Below the pieces are notes generated by a model, which worked only from the letters and a program-made list of their open reading frames with translations, had not been told where the DNA came from and ran no database searches. The position numbers were made by a program, and so were the translations under genes. Below, one piece after another: positions 22,000 to 33,990 of a stretch of DNA of 64,000 nucleotides. The stretch comes from Schistosoma haematobium (Eukaryota > Platyhelminthes > Trematoda > Strigeidida > Schistosomatidae): contig NC_067196.1 of the NCBI RefSeq assembly GCF_000699445.3, positions 83,442,364 to 83,506,363 of the forward strand, in the 5' to 3' direction. Each line of letters opens with the position of its first letter. Positions within the stretch are counted from its first letter, which is position 1.

Positions 22000-22690
22000 C
22001 GTGAGAGAACAAACCAGCTTCCAGCTGAAGAGGAAATTAGGAAAAGACGATGGAAACGGAGAGGACATAGTGTAAGGTGTGATCGATAAACGAACTCACC
22101 AATGATATAGTAAAACGCCCACCATCACATTAATTTTCCTTGACCATGTATGACTATGTCTTGTTTATTCACCAATCACAATTTTATGTTCATTATAAAA
22201 CAATATTTGCCTTGTTGACTCATTTTTCCTATGCTCCAGTTACTGTTCGTTATATTATTTATGTCTCTGTTTTTCCCTGTGTTAATAGACTGTACTGTTT
22301 GTTTTATACCCTAACGGTATTAATTTATGTTTTAGAAACAAAGTTTATCAAGCCAAATAGCTTACTTGTTCTAACTTTGGCTAAACCAAGACTCTGTGCT
22401 CGACAGTCTAAAGAATAGCTTAGAGTTACACCTGTAGGAAATTGCTTCCTACAATACATTACGGAAATCACCAAACTACATCACGAGGCAAGCCGTAACT
22501 TGTAATCTTGGAGGGAAGCGGAAAAGAGGAAGGCCAAAGAACACATTACGTCGGGAAACAGAATCAGATATGAAAAGGACGAATAACAACTGGAAAGAGC
22601 TGGAAAAGATTACCCAGGACAGAGTTGAATGGAGAATGCTGGTGGGCGGCTTATGCTCCTCCATAAGGAGTAACAGACGTAAGATTGATA
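22000..22690 (+). pseudogene. RTE-like C-terminal tail, split by an LTR insertion
   Basis: 22000-22070 encodes ERTSFQLKRKLGKDDG in a shifted frame ([14 protein letters not shown] in the element). The tail resumes at 22457 with [12 protein letters not shown] and continues through [14 protein letters not shown] to the end near 22685. The two halves join cleanly once the intervening 383 bp are removed, showing a later insertion. Confidence 0.8.
22071..22453 (+). mobile_element. Solo LTR inside the RTE tail
   Basis: A 383-bp insertion that starts TGTAAGG and ends CTACA, so it has the TG...CA ends of a long terminal repeat. It contains no gag-pol. Flanks ATAG (22067-22070) and ATAC (22454-22457) could be a 4-bp target duplication with one mutation. 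A 92-codon ORF within has no domain. Orientation and family are inferred only from the ends. Confidence 0.65.
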
Positions 22691-24289
22691 CTGATACAGA
22701 ACTTTAACAGATTACACATCAAATTATTAGTTAAATATAAATTATCAGAGCTAACCCCTGAATTGATTACCTAACATTCATATTGATTTAATTCATGTAC
22801 AAATCTATGTCTAAACAGTATAATATCGAAGTTAACTTTTTCATCTAATTTTTTAATCATAGACAATAACATGAAATTCTTCACTTTGTTTCTTTGTTCA
22901 TTGTTTGTCAATTTTCTGAATAATACATACACAAACATAACACTTATTATATTTTATTATTATTATTATTGTCATGTGCCTACAACATTCTTCGACCTTG
23001 TCCATAGTATTTAGATTAAAATTAATGGTGATTGGTAGTAGTCAGCTGATCAATTTTCATTCGTTTAATCTGTTTCCCTTTTTTTTGTTTATTATGACAA
23101 AAAAAATTTCAAGTTTCAGGTTCCATTTCATCATTTATTGATTAGTTGCAATCAATAACAACATATGACTTATTCATTAAATGATAAAGAAACTAAAAGA
23201 AAAAAATAGAGTAACAATTGTTATTCTATTAAAACTTTTCATATTTTGCATGACTATTTCTTTGTTCATTATCATATGAAATACATAATGTTTAAGTGAA
23301 TAAGAAAGAGTAGTGTTCCTTTTTTTGATGACGATTACGTATGAGACTTATGATAGAACCTTCTTTTCATTTGAGATCAATCAATTGGATATAATTGTAT
23401 GTAAATATATGTGTTGCTCTTCTCATTGAAGATTTTACACAACCTCCTTTATTTTAGAAGTCAAAGCGTTATCCACTAGGTTATTTTATAATGTTAAATG
23501 CTAAGTGAGAACTGCATTTTCCAATGTATAAAAGTTTCCAGAACTGTTTTAGTTCACCTTCATTAAAATATGATATGATATTAAAGTGAATTAATCATAG
23601 TTTAGAGGTGGTATTTATCACTGACTGAACCACCTACAAATAAACCAACCTCCATAAAATATTTTCATCAATAATATATATGAGGACGGTATATCAAGAA
23701 TCTAAGTTCTAGATATAACAAATAATTATTCGATGAGTTTAAAAGCAAAACCAAATTTTCATATAAATGAGTTGCAGAATTCTGGTAAATTTAAAAGTAT
23801 TGTATCTATTCTAATGTCAATAGAAAAACCATTACAGAGCAAAGACCAATAGTCGGTTCGGTGTTCTTTAATTTCTATTTAGCACAAATAACCAGAACTA
23901 CAAACTATATTTGTGTATGATAAAGTCAGTATTAGATGATTGAAGGTAATGTTCATAAAACTATAAACCTAAGATTTTTATTAGTTGAGACTCGTCAGGT
24001 GTGTATGTCTTTAGTCTTTAAGAAATTGATGTTTTCCACTGAATTCAATCTTACATCAAGTTAATATGTGAACCTATTCTCTAACTTTTAATAAATTCCA
24101 TGTTCAAGATAAGTTAACTCAGTTAATATAATTCAAGTCTGTTCTCCGAATTATTATATTTTGATCTTAAAAAGACGAAGAAACTTATGTTTACACACGT
24201 TAGATATTCAAGATAAATCTTAAGCTAAGATAGAATTTTACATCTAATAACTTCCCATGGCTGTTTGACGTATGACGGGGATCTTTAAA
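22691..24289. other. No gene seen
   Basis: About 1.6 kb of strongly AT-rich sequence with short ATT repeats near 22960. Nothing recognised. Confidence 0.35.
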
Positions 24290-24840
24290 CGATTAAAAAT
24301 TATGTGTCAGACTACTCTTGGAATACTGCAATTTTACTCCCAGTAGTTTTTTTTATAAAGAATGAAATGTGGTTACGATCTGTTTAGAAGTGATCTACAC
24401 TTCGCATTCTTGAAATGATGGTATCTTGAACTGTAAACCCAGATGCCATAAGTTTTGACGACCGTATATACAGGCATAGACTTAAACTAAATTCCATCTT
24501 TTACCTCAGAATACTGAATAGACAATCTTTTACATCCACATATGCAATTCAGTATGCACAAACTCCTAGTTTTGGTATCCATGACACTCAAGCGATCTCA
24601 TTCTAAATATTCTCTCTCTATGAATTACTTTATCAGTAAATTTTCGAGGCCGGAATAATTTACAGCAATTTATTTGTGAAGTAAAATCATTGTTATCATT
24701 TGTTCATTTGATCACTTCAAACAACTTCAAATCATATATCTGTCCTTCACATGTAACACTGCTATATGTATCAACCTGGTTTTTCCTATAGATTGGTATA
24801 GATTCTGTAACTATTTTCAGAACATATTATTATTTAACAG
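24290..24840 (+). pseudogene. Probable CR1-like RT C-terminal tail, degenerate
   Basis: Pieces such as LRLLLEYCNF (the conserved R-x-x-LEYC region after the RT of CR1-like elements), then IYRHRLKLNSIFYLRILNRQSFTSTYAI and RGRNNLQQFICEV, suggest the C-terminal part of a CR1-like ORF2. Multiple stops. Assigned by resemblance only. Confidence 0.4.
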
Positions 24841-24867
24841 TACAGGGTTGTGGGGATTGTTGAGTTT

Positions 24868-25245
24868 GGACTGATATCATGAATGGACCAATATTAGATC
24901 ACCATTGGAAATTGGGGAGCAACGGGTGGCCGTTACGTCCTAGTATGCAACTCCTTATCAGTACGCATCCACGACCCCTGACGCAGGATAGAACTCAGGA
25001 CCTTCGGTCTCGCGCGCAAATGCCTAATCTCTAGACTACTGAGGTGGCACCCAACGGGGTTAATGTCTAACTTTAAACAATCCACAATATCGCGTGACCG
25101 TACTCCATTGTCTCCAATGCGTAATGGGGTTCGGGCCCAGCGTGTGGGATTGAGGATGTGCACTACTGAAGAGACCATACTGGAATGAAACTATCGTCCA
25201 GTGTTTCGAAGTTTTCAATGGCGGTCCAATATTGATCCATCCATG
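24868..25245. repeat. Inverted dimer of the hammerhead-SINE
   Basis: 24868-25110 is a full but decayed copy on the minus strand (B box mutated, ribozyme first box carrying an insertion). 25120-25245 is a second copy of the ribozyme half on the plus strand, beginning in the B-box region and ending at the tail. Second-copy boxes: CTGAAGA, GAAAC, TATC, GTC, but helix II is disrupted. The two copies are head to head with about 10 bp between. Confidence 0.75.
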
Positions 25246-26689
25246 ATATTATTATTATTATTTATTTATTTATTCATTTTAATATGGATGAAAGGGTTTA
25301 ATAGAGTGATTTAATTTATAGGGAGTATTCATTATAGATTGACCTCAATTGATGTATTGAATAATTATTATTGTTTATTTATTAGAACAATCAATCAGAA
25401 ATCAATATGAATGTTTTTCGATGCTAAAAATATAGAAATAATCAATTAATTATAATTTTTCATTCATCACGTAAAAAAACCACAAATCAATATGATGTCT
25501 TCAAATCCAGAATCTTGATAGACTATACGTCAGTGTATGAAAGAAAAGAACAATTAAAATGCGAAACAGGATATGTTTATTTATGTGTGCGTGTATGTAG
25601 TTGAGGGGAAGAGAGTGAGGGGGGGGAAATCGTGTGTGAATATGTAATTATCCTGTGGAGAAATACATATTGAAGACATCTGTGAAAATAATTGCATTTG
25701 AATTAAGTGGTTTACAGAAGAGAAAAAAAAATGATTTTTTTGTTCACTTTGTATCTTACTCTTTAAAATTTGTAATTCAATGAGTCTATGGTAAATTAAA
25801 CTTTAAACCATGAGAGAAAACCTGAACTTTCTCATTTTGAGTTCCATTTCCAGTTACCAGTCATAATGCAATATCAGTGGGGAAAAATTAACTCATTTGT
25901 ATGAAGAAATGATATTTTATCAGAGGTTATTCATTTCAGTGTCTTAATGTAATGGATAAGATGAAATAACTGTTCAAAACCTCCTTACTTTTTTAATGAA
26001 TTTCAAGTTACAGTCAATCGGTGATTTAAACTACACTTTGCTCAAATCTCTCATCAGTTCATATAAATAATTAACTTCAAAAATAGTCTATAAAGCTATA
26101 ATGAGAAGATTGAAGTGGTGGAGATCAAGCGTATCCAAATTAGGACAGTTATCACTGGTGTGGTTTGGGTTAGATTTTCAGTGAAAAGATTCAAATATTA
26201 AATGTACATGAAGTTTTGAATAAGAAGAGTTACAGTTATTGAATTCTACGCATTTATTTCGAAAATAGTGCGTTTTTAACCAAGGTACATAGGCCATAGC
26301 AAGCGTTCGCTTTTACCACGAATATGAGAGGAAATTCCATCATTGGTCTATAGGAGCAAATGAGGAAAGCAGATGGAATTTCTATCCCTGAACGTTCAAT
26401 CTACTGTAGTCACTTAGCCAGCCCATCTGTTGATCTTCCAGTTGTCAGGAAGTAAAGAGCTTAGGTTATCAAAAATAGTAAATCACGGATTTATTACTTA
26501 GAAAAATTGATGTGTGCTATAATGATTTGTTACTTGACAATAATCCGTTCTGCAGAGTTATCTTTCAGTCTTTACCATATTTTGCAGAACGTCTTCCAAT
26601 CAGTCAAACGGGAACTCATGATAGCTTTATGAAATGACATTCATTACTGATAATAAACCTTATGACTTTATTCACTGGATATTGTCACT
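25246..26689. other. No gene seen
   Basis: About 1.4 kb of AT-rich sequence with a short ATT tract at 25250-25270 and a G run near 25620. No gene or known repeat was seen. Confidence 0.35.
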
Positions 26690-27420
26690 TTCAAATAAGG
26701 AGAATTGAAAAGCAGTTGAAAAGGTAGAAATGATAGGTAATATGAGACAATTATTCAGATTCATCAGAGAAACTAGAGTCGAAATTCAATGGTTAGAGAA
26801 ACCGTATGTGAAAAACAACGGTAGAGTGTTCTGTTCTTAGATCAAAAATTGCTGATGATGAGTGGAATAGATTAAAGAACGGTTCAACTTGCCTATTAAC
26901 ATTCTCAAGTTGCCTGTTCCTGTTTAGCAGACTCAATGGGAAAACCATATCAAGCCTCCAACTTTTAGTGAAGTTGAAAAAGGTATGGCTACCTTGAGTG
27001 AAGAGGTGGAGACAAAGCTTAATGCATCAACTCAGATATCCAAGAATGTTGATTTAATCTCATGAGTAAGATTTTTTGTGATATTAAGTATAATCTGGAA
27101 GCTGGTTATAAATTTGTCAAACCTCTTGCGACCACTGAGCATCCTAGTTTATAAGAAAGGATAGAAATTCCGTTTTGATGACCACCGTGGATTTATTTTG
27201 ACCAGTGTAGTGTCAAAAATATTGTCTTCGATAATCTCCTGATACTTAAATGACGATCACGAGGAGCAAACTTCAGAGATTCAGGTTTATTCCAGTCTTA
27301 AATATGGGGATGTAAACCAAATATTCACCCTTTCACAGATGTCAAAACACAGACACACCAACACCCAACAATATATATATTTATTGACATGAATGTGGAA
27401 GTTGCTAGCAAACTAGTGCA
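26690..27420 (+). pseudogene. Non-LTR (CR1-like) RT pseudogene
   Basis: The plus strand reads NMRQLFRFIRETRVE, then LPINILKLPVPV, then PPTFSEVEKGMATLSEEVE. Later come FDDHRGFILTSVVSKILSSII and, near 27320-27350, NQIFTLSQMSKHRH. These are the linker and fingers of a non-LTR reverse transcriptase, different from the RTE copies elsewhere. Stops and missing palm motifs make it a dead fragment. Confidence 0.65.
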
Positions 27421-27434
27421 TTTTTCAAGTTTCA

Positions 27435-27600
27435 ACTAGATTGCGACTCAGTGATCTAATAGTTAGGAGCTGGCCGAAAGACTTGAAAAGTCTGAGCTCA
27501 ATTCATGGAACATAAGAGAGGAGTCACAATCTAGAGAGAAATAGATGTTCAGTGCTCCATAGTTCTGAACGGTAACTTAAATGATGTCTATCCTTGATAA
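27435..27600 (+). repeat. tRNA-headed SINE-like remnant
   Basis: GACTCAGTGATCTAATAGTTAGG resembles a pol III A-box region, and GAGCTCAATTCATGG may be the degraded B box. A short related piece (GGTTAGGAGTTGACCGAAA) lies at 57940-57957. Confidence 0.4.
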
Positions 27601-29260
27601 ACATCACCTACCAACTAATAATATTCTATTACTAATCCAATAACACGCAAATAATCAATTAATATATTGTGTGACAAAAAAAGCAATATTTCATGCTAGT
27701 TCTAATTCAATTTATTTAACATTTGTTTTGGTGTAACCTAAAGTATGAATTTCTTTATCTATGTCCCTAAATTTCACCTTTTTTCTTGTAAATATTACAA
27801 CTAGCTCCAATTTTTCTTTGTTTTTTATTACATGTTATACACAAACATGAATATGACCATGCTTTTTGTTCCCTTATTCTAAACTAATGACCTGAAATAT
27901 TCAGTTGTTTGTTCTTCCCAATGAGGGTACAAATTACTAGACGGACAATTACTTTAAAGCTCTAAATATATAGAGTTTAATGTGATTAACTTAATATATC
28001 ACTAGGAGCAAATTAACAGTGAACGATTTTCTTGTTTTAGTCCGGAAGGTCCTGGATTCAGTATGAGACTGAACACTGAAAAATCAAGACTATCTACTAT
28101 TCAATCAGATTGTTGAAATACAGTGGTTTGCATGATTTCCAACTAAATTTGACTAATGAGATAGAACAACCTTGTTTTAATTCGATTGTTAAGAATATGT
28201 TTTAATGTCTCTCTTGTAAATATTACAGCTTCAAGGACATTGTATGTATCCATTAATATTATCATATTGTCACAGTTATAATTAATTTTAGCTTTATAAA
28301 TTTTCAGATATTATAAGAGAGTTGTGTTAACTCTACTTGTTTACATAAAATACAGGAGGAATACAGAATGAGATAAACTTCTAAAATAAATAATACATAT
28401 CTAACTGTTAGATAAATAAGTCAAACAGAAGCTCCATTACAGTATTATCTTGATATTCATTAGACAACTAATTATGGTTATGATTAATGTAAGCGAATAA
28501 TTTTTATAAAAATACATGAGAAGGATTTTGATGGTAAACACAACAAGAGAGTAATTTGTCCCAGTTCATTTTTTCATTTAGTTGTATGACAAATCAACTC
28601 GAGGATTTCACGTAGACCTTTGATTAGAAAATAGGTACTTTTGTAGTCCTAAATCGGCTAGTTCAGTAATCAGGATGGACATTTTAGTTAAGTCTATGTT
28701 TCTGTAACGCTGTGTATAGGTACAATGAAAAATTTATGAAACAAGCAAGTATAGGTCAGGAATTTGTAGTAGCGTCATTTTCTGTACTCTTAAACATATT
28801 TTTTGGACTAATGAAGAATGTACACTATTTGTTTAGTCAGTTATTTGAATTTGTATACATACTTCCTTTCTGGTTTAAACCCCAAGCTATTACTTAGATG
28901 TGATTGTCTCCTCTGGTTCATATGAAATTATTACCTCATAACTCTTCATATTTAACTGTCTGATGATAGATACGTTAGTAGTGTTTGGACCACTAAGCAT
29001 TACCTAATGATTTGGTAGTCAGATCTATTCGAAAGAAGCCTTAAGAAATCCAAAAATATACTAGAAAATAAATGACATATTGTAATTCATTTGATGTATC
29101 CATCCAAATATTAAACTGACTAATTTTGAATGCATACACATGCAAGCATATTTTTGTGTTCACTTGGTTGTTTGTATTATTTACCTTTAATTAAAACAGT
29201 TGTCTGGATAAAATCCCATTGTTACATCTCTTTTTAGTGTATTAATTCATAAGCGATACT
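27601..29260. other. No gene seen
   Basis: About 1.7 kb of AT-rich sequence. Nothing recognised beyond chance ORFs. Confidence 0.35.
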
Positions 29261-29768
29261 TGTTGAAATTCACGCATAAGCATTATTATGTATCCTATAT
29301 TGCCCATTGTACAATAATATTGTTACGCATGATATATTGTAGTGTCGGTTATTATGTTAATCCCATATACCTTATTCTAGATTTCGGACAAACCAAACTA
29401 TTCATTCCACTTAAGTCATATTTTGACCTTGTTAATTATTTGCTTACCAATCTTGACTGTTTTTATATGAGCGCATATGTGTGTGTACATTTCGTATCCT
29501 ATTCACCACATATCTGTAGCCTATTTTTGTGTAACTATAAATATTGACTAACGCTTGACTAAATGGAATTGGCTCATCCGCCATCTCCACTGCGCGTCGT
29601 TTTGCTTCGTTCCATTCCATTCGCTTCATACACAAAATATATGTATTCAAAGTCCATTCTCGTTATTCCGCTTATTTAATTCCGTTATTCATTGAACGCG
29701 GATTAAGTCGATAAAGACATACAAGGATAGGCGACATATACAATTCAATAACAATCAATCATACGATC
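29261..29768 (+). mobile_element. Possible LTR followed by a primer-binding-like site
   Basis: The segment begins TGTTGAAATTCACGC and ends near a CA at 29766-29768. Immediately after comes TTGGAGTCAGATCCCGGG, which looks like a tRNA primer-binding site. A GC-richer, non-coding leader follows (29790-29850). No gag or pol follows, and no second LTR was found. Boundaries are guesses. Confidence 0.35.
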
Positions 29769-30274
29769 AAATTGGAGTCAGATCCCGGGCCACTAAAGTA
29801 GAGAGCCCGTCAACAAACATCATCCGATCTAAATGACGACAAAAATAAAGGGCCCCACTAAAAGTTAATGCAGCACAATCTGACGGTATTGATATCAAGC
29901 TTCTCTGAACGCTGTACACACATGACGTATGCTAACTCAACTACTGCGTTAGAAGGAAGTTGTAATGTATTAGACCGCATACAGAGGTCTACGTAGTAAA
30001 AGCGTTTAAACTTCTTGTAATGAAAAGAAAAGAAACATCCCACACAAGTGTCAGCTTGCTAAAAATGAATAGGATAATTAAACAATTCCACTACGATTAA
30101 CGTTAAATTCATTCTATATAATTGATTCCGAAGAAATATTTACCTCTATACCACAATTAAGCTACATATATATGCAAAAATCCTCAAATAATTGATAAAC
30201 AAAACAACAGATTTTAGTAAAACGTAACGGCGAGAGTGAATCTGCTTAGATCTGTTCAGTTAAACAAAGCATAC
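29769..30274. other. Possible LTR-element leader, no ORF
   Basis: The GC content is higher than in its surroundings at 29760-29970. No gag-like reading frame was found. Confidence 0.25.
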
Positions 30275-30370
30275 TATAAAGATAGCCTGGAGCTCCTCTA
30301 GGATTCCGCCAGTCCTAAGCCTCGATGAAGGAGGAGGACTGAGCATGAGATTATCAGACCCATCCCATAA
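30275..30370 (-). repeat. Copy of the 11.9-kb short repeat
   Basis: The minus strand reads GGATGGGTCTGATAATCTC, then CTCCTCCTTCATCGAGGC, then CCTAGAGGAGCTCCAGG. It follows the order of the copy at 11870-12000. Confidence 0.55.
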
Positions 30371-31499
30371 TAAGAATCTTTCTAAAACACTAATAAACGG
30401 TTTGTCACCAATTTGTAGATTTGTTGTTGTCTTAGTGCACGTATACATATTTTTGTTGTCAGTACTAGTAATAGTAATGATAACAATAACAAAAAGCCCA
30501 ATAAAATAGATCAATTTCACCTGAAACAGTTTAGTTATTGTAGTCGTCTTAAAAAAGTTATAACAATGTAACCTCTGAAATAATTTGCAAATTTTTTTCT
30601 TGTGAGCCGTTACTTAACACAATTTCTGTGTACTTTTAGTATGATTACAGTCATAGGATCATTGACATCTGATCACTAGACGAAAAAGTACCACTATATC
30701 TGCAGTAAAACAAATGCAATATGATACATTCTGAATATTGTTCAATTAGAAATTAATTTCATAGAGAAAGAAGACGAGCTAGAGAAATATTTGGAGATAT
30801 CATCGCTGTTATATCTGAATGTCTTTGATTTTATCTTTAGTAGAATAGTAAGGAATCATTTATCAGTAATGTAAAATGAAAATAAAATAGTCGTTATGGC
30901 ACAGAAAATGGCCTTAAATACACCGTTCATACACCATCAGGATGTCAACTTAAAAATAATTAAAAGTCCCCGGCTGATGCCTTTCATTACTGTAATATGT
31001 GTGCGAAATATACTACCTAACCAATTTTTGAACTAGTAAACTTAGAACAATCTTATATCACATGTTTGTTCTTTACATTTAATGTTATTACTTATGTCAA
31101 GCTGATCATACCTTTAAATTGGCATGAATTCTGTAGTTATTGTTTTCAGAATATAATATATTATTATTAGTATTATTACTATCATTATTCCTCCTTCTTG
31201 TCTTTCAATGTTTTCTAGTTGATAGGATGTTATCTAGCTTTATGATGACTTTTATCTCTTTTTAAATCTGTTTATGTATTTTTGAGAGTTGACAATCATT
31301 CTTAGTCTGGTTATTTAGAAGATCCAAGGTTTCAAGATTCTGTCATCAAGTAGTTCAATGACTTTCAGGGTTAATTGATTTTCATTAACCTAAATTTCGA
31401 TACTTCAAACTCCATCCTAGTAACAGACGTTTTGAAGATTTTGATACGTCAGGATAGTATAGGAAGAATGTCGTGTTTAAACAACTTAGTTATTTTACA
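30371..31499. other. No gene seen
   Basis: About 1.1 kb of AT-rich sequence. An 86-codon minus ORF overlapping the repeat has one hydrophobic N-terminal stretch but spans repeat DNA. Confidence 0.35.
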
Positions 31500-31610
31500 G
31501 GTATCAATACCAAGGTTGGACTTGATAGTTTCGAATAAGTTGAGCATTAGGTAGAGAGTTAATAATAAATATATTTTTGTTATATCCCAATGAGTAGAAA
31601 AATTGTACGA
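31500..31610 (+). repeat. Penelope-associated terminal unit, single copy
   Basis: GGTATCAATACCAAGG, GATAGTTTCGAATAAG, TTGAGCATTAGGTAG and TATCCCAATGAGTAG align with the left part of the 16.4-16.5 kb unit. The copy ends before the TGACGTTTCGTGACTT segment. Confidence 0.7.
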
Positions 31611-31621
31611 CGATATGAGCT

Positions 31622-31745
31622 ACAGTAAGTATGAGGATTAGTGATGCTATGTGGCTAGTTAAAACAAAGTGAGTGAGGTTTGAACGTGCTACCTGGTACT
31701 TGAAAGCTGATTGTTTTAACCACTAGGCCATACGTTCGAAATTTG
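31622..31745 (-). repeat. tRNA-headed SINE-like copy
   Basis: The minus strand carries A box TGGCCTAGTGG followed by TTAA, and B box CGTTCAAACCT about 35 bp downstream. Spacing and sequence fit a pol III internal promoter. No tRNA cloverleaf or anticodon arm is apparent, so it is a SINE head and not a tRNA gene. Confidence 0.5.
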
Positions 31746-32104
31746 TTTGAGGAAAACAGCTATTCGGAAGTACAGTCTCTATCATTCATTACTAAAAGTG
31801 TAGTATTGAGTGGCTCTATCACGACGATATTATGATAAGGAATACAATATTATTCCAAGGGGCTTGATTCCAAACTCCAGCATCAGTAGATACATTCTTT
31901 AAAGAATAGACAGATCTGTCTGGTGAGTTGCAAACAGAACAAAGTTTGTTTCGTTAGTTTCAACTTTTATCCACCATTAATTGCTGTCAATTAAACAAAA
32001 GGTTATAAAAGTTTATCACCTATTAATGTGGCTGATGATAATCTTATCATTTACAATTGATTGATCATTGAGTACTGACCAATCAATTGTAAATATATTT
32101 CAGT

Positions 32105-32290
32105 TTTATAGGATAGATCAGTGGTAACGTCTCTGATTGTGAATCCGCGTGACACGTGATCGAGTTCTCCAGGGAGCATCAGTTCCCTTAATATTACTAG
32201 GATACTTTGTTGTCAAGTGCAAAATAGCACGAAACCTAGGTTAAACAGGATTTCTTGTTAATTACCTTTAATCATAAAAATTTAAGGTGA
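32105..32290 (+). repeat. tRNA-headed SINE with degenerate hammerhead
   Basis: A tRNA-like head (CAGTGGTAACGTCTCTGATTG, then GATCGAGTTCTCC) is followed by a ribozyme-like fold. In that fold, helix II GTGC pairs with GCAC across AAAATA, followed by an intact GAAAC, loop CTAG and a GTT triplet. The first box, expected as CTGATGA just before GTGC, has decayed to TTGTCAA. The loop and stems differ from the other two families, so this is a third hammerhead-bearing SINE type. Confidence 0.55.
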
Positions 32291-33784
32291 CTTAAATCTT
32301 TATTTAATAAATTATTGTAAGCTTATCACCTTAACTATTTTGTTGTAGTTGATTGCTACATACTGTTACTGTAATTATTAAAGCATTTTTTAAAGTGTAT
32401 CTATTTTTGTAATGAGATTAGTGAACAAATTTTGGAAAAAAGCACTTTGTTTTTGTACATTTCTCATTGATTAGAGGGGGAAAAGTTCTTGAGTTGTTAT
32501 GTTTTAAAAAAAGTTTTTCTTGAACATATTGAATGTAGATTGGAAGAGGAAATAATCAATTTGTTGCTACGCTGTTATTACACATAAGATATAATTTAAA
32601 AAAAATACTTTTTACGTCTTCAAGGTGAATGATTTTTTTATTTGTCACTCATTTTCCTAAGAAATCCATTCTCAATATCCAGAACAAGGGTGTTCAATGG
32701 TTTGGAAACAAAATATTAAAAAAATGCATGAACCACTTCTGTTACAAAGAAATATTCAATAAACAGAGTAATGGTGATAATTATAAGTAAATAATGATAG
32801 GGTTTATTGTCATAATGATTTAGAGAACAGAATTTTTCAATGAAAGATTCATTACAAAGACGTCATACATACCTACAGCTAACGTAATAATTATTTGTTT
32901 GATGATTATATTGACTGAAGTTGGAACGAAAACTGAATCGCATTTCTCGTCGAACAAGTGATCTCTGAGTTGTGTATACAATAATCGATCAAATGCGTTA
33001 TAAGACATAGAAGAACATTGAATTGTGTGAATCTATGATATAATATTCTTACTTTTCAAATAAAATATAGGTTAGCTTAAATCTTGTTGAAACAATATTC
33101 ATATATTTGTTTGATAAACTGTAGACAATATTATTTTTTTATAATAGGTGATGGTAACAGATAACGGAGAACAAGAGTGTACTGACAACAAACTATTTAA
33201 ATTAATGAACCACAAATATATCACCATTTTAACAGAACTATTAAATCTTGAAAGCATAGTGTTACAACAGAAAAACATACTATAAACTGGGAACCACTGA
33301 AATTTCAAAAAAATAACTATGAACAAATAAACTAATTACAGAAGGTGATTGATTTCATCCTCACAAATACATTGACAGCTGTTGTTGTAACAGCAGATAA
33401 CCAGCGGTCAATACTTCAATTTGTGAATCGTACGGATACAAGTAAGAAAACGAATAGCGCTAATCAGTAGATTATTAATAAGTTACTGTATGAAAACATA
33501 TTTACAACAGATATAATTATAATGATTACTTCTTTATAAGATGTGAATGCAGATCATAGTCGATTGGAAAACTCAGTTTCATACATTATTTTCGCTGCAA
33601 TTAATTAAGACCTTGCCCAATAATCACAAATATGGTCATCAGGACGTACTGAATTAACACTTGTGGAATAAGGCTAAAATAGTTTACTTATGTTTGAAGT
33701 AGGAGTTATTGCTGTTATCCGAAAAGATAATGTAATTGTCTCACTTAAACGTGTTAGCTCATAGAACATGATAATATCTAAAGC
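32291..33784. other. No gene seen
   Basis: About 1.5 kb of AT-rich sequence with poly-A and poly-T tracts. Nothing recognised. Confidence 0.35.
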
Positions 33785-33990
33785 ATTCACCTGAGCTTCA
33801 AATCATCTCAACCATAATGGAGAAGATTTGTAGCTCAGGTGGATGATTTTGGTGAAGTGTTGTTCTCTGAGCTGGATGGTTTGATCGTGGAGCGTTCATC
33901 ATTCTTCTGAACGACATCATCAGCACAAATTTCAGATAGAAGTCTATCTACCATGCAGCTCAGAGAACAAAACTCCATCAACATCTCAAC
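33785..33990. repeat. Self-complementary repeat of unknown family
   Basis: CTCTGAGCTGGATGG near 33865-33882 and CAGCTCAGAGAACA near 33956-33970 are inverted relative to each other, as are the ATGATTTTGGTGAAG and TCCATCAACATCTC regions. Between them lies TTCTGAACGACATCATCAG, whose complement starts CTGATGATGTCG. Possibly a Penelope-type terminal piece. Confidence 0.4.

Noticed and set aside
31622..31745. Possible tRNA gene on the minus strand
   Set aside because: A and B boxes are present but flanking sequence does not form a cloverleaf, so it was treated as a SINE head.
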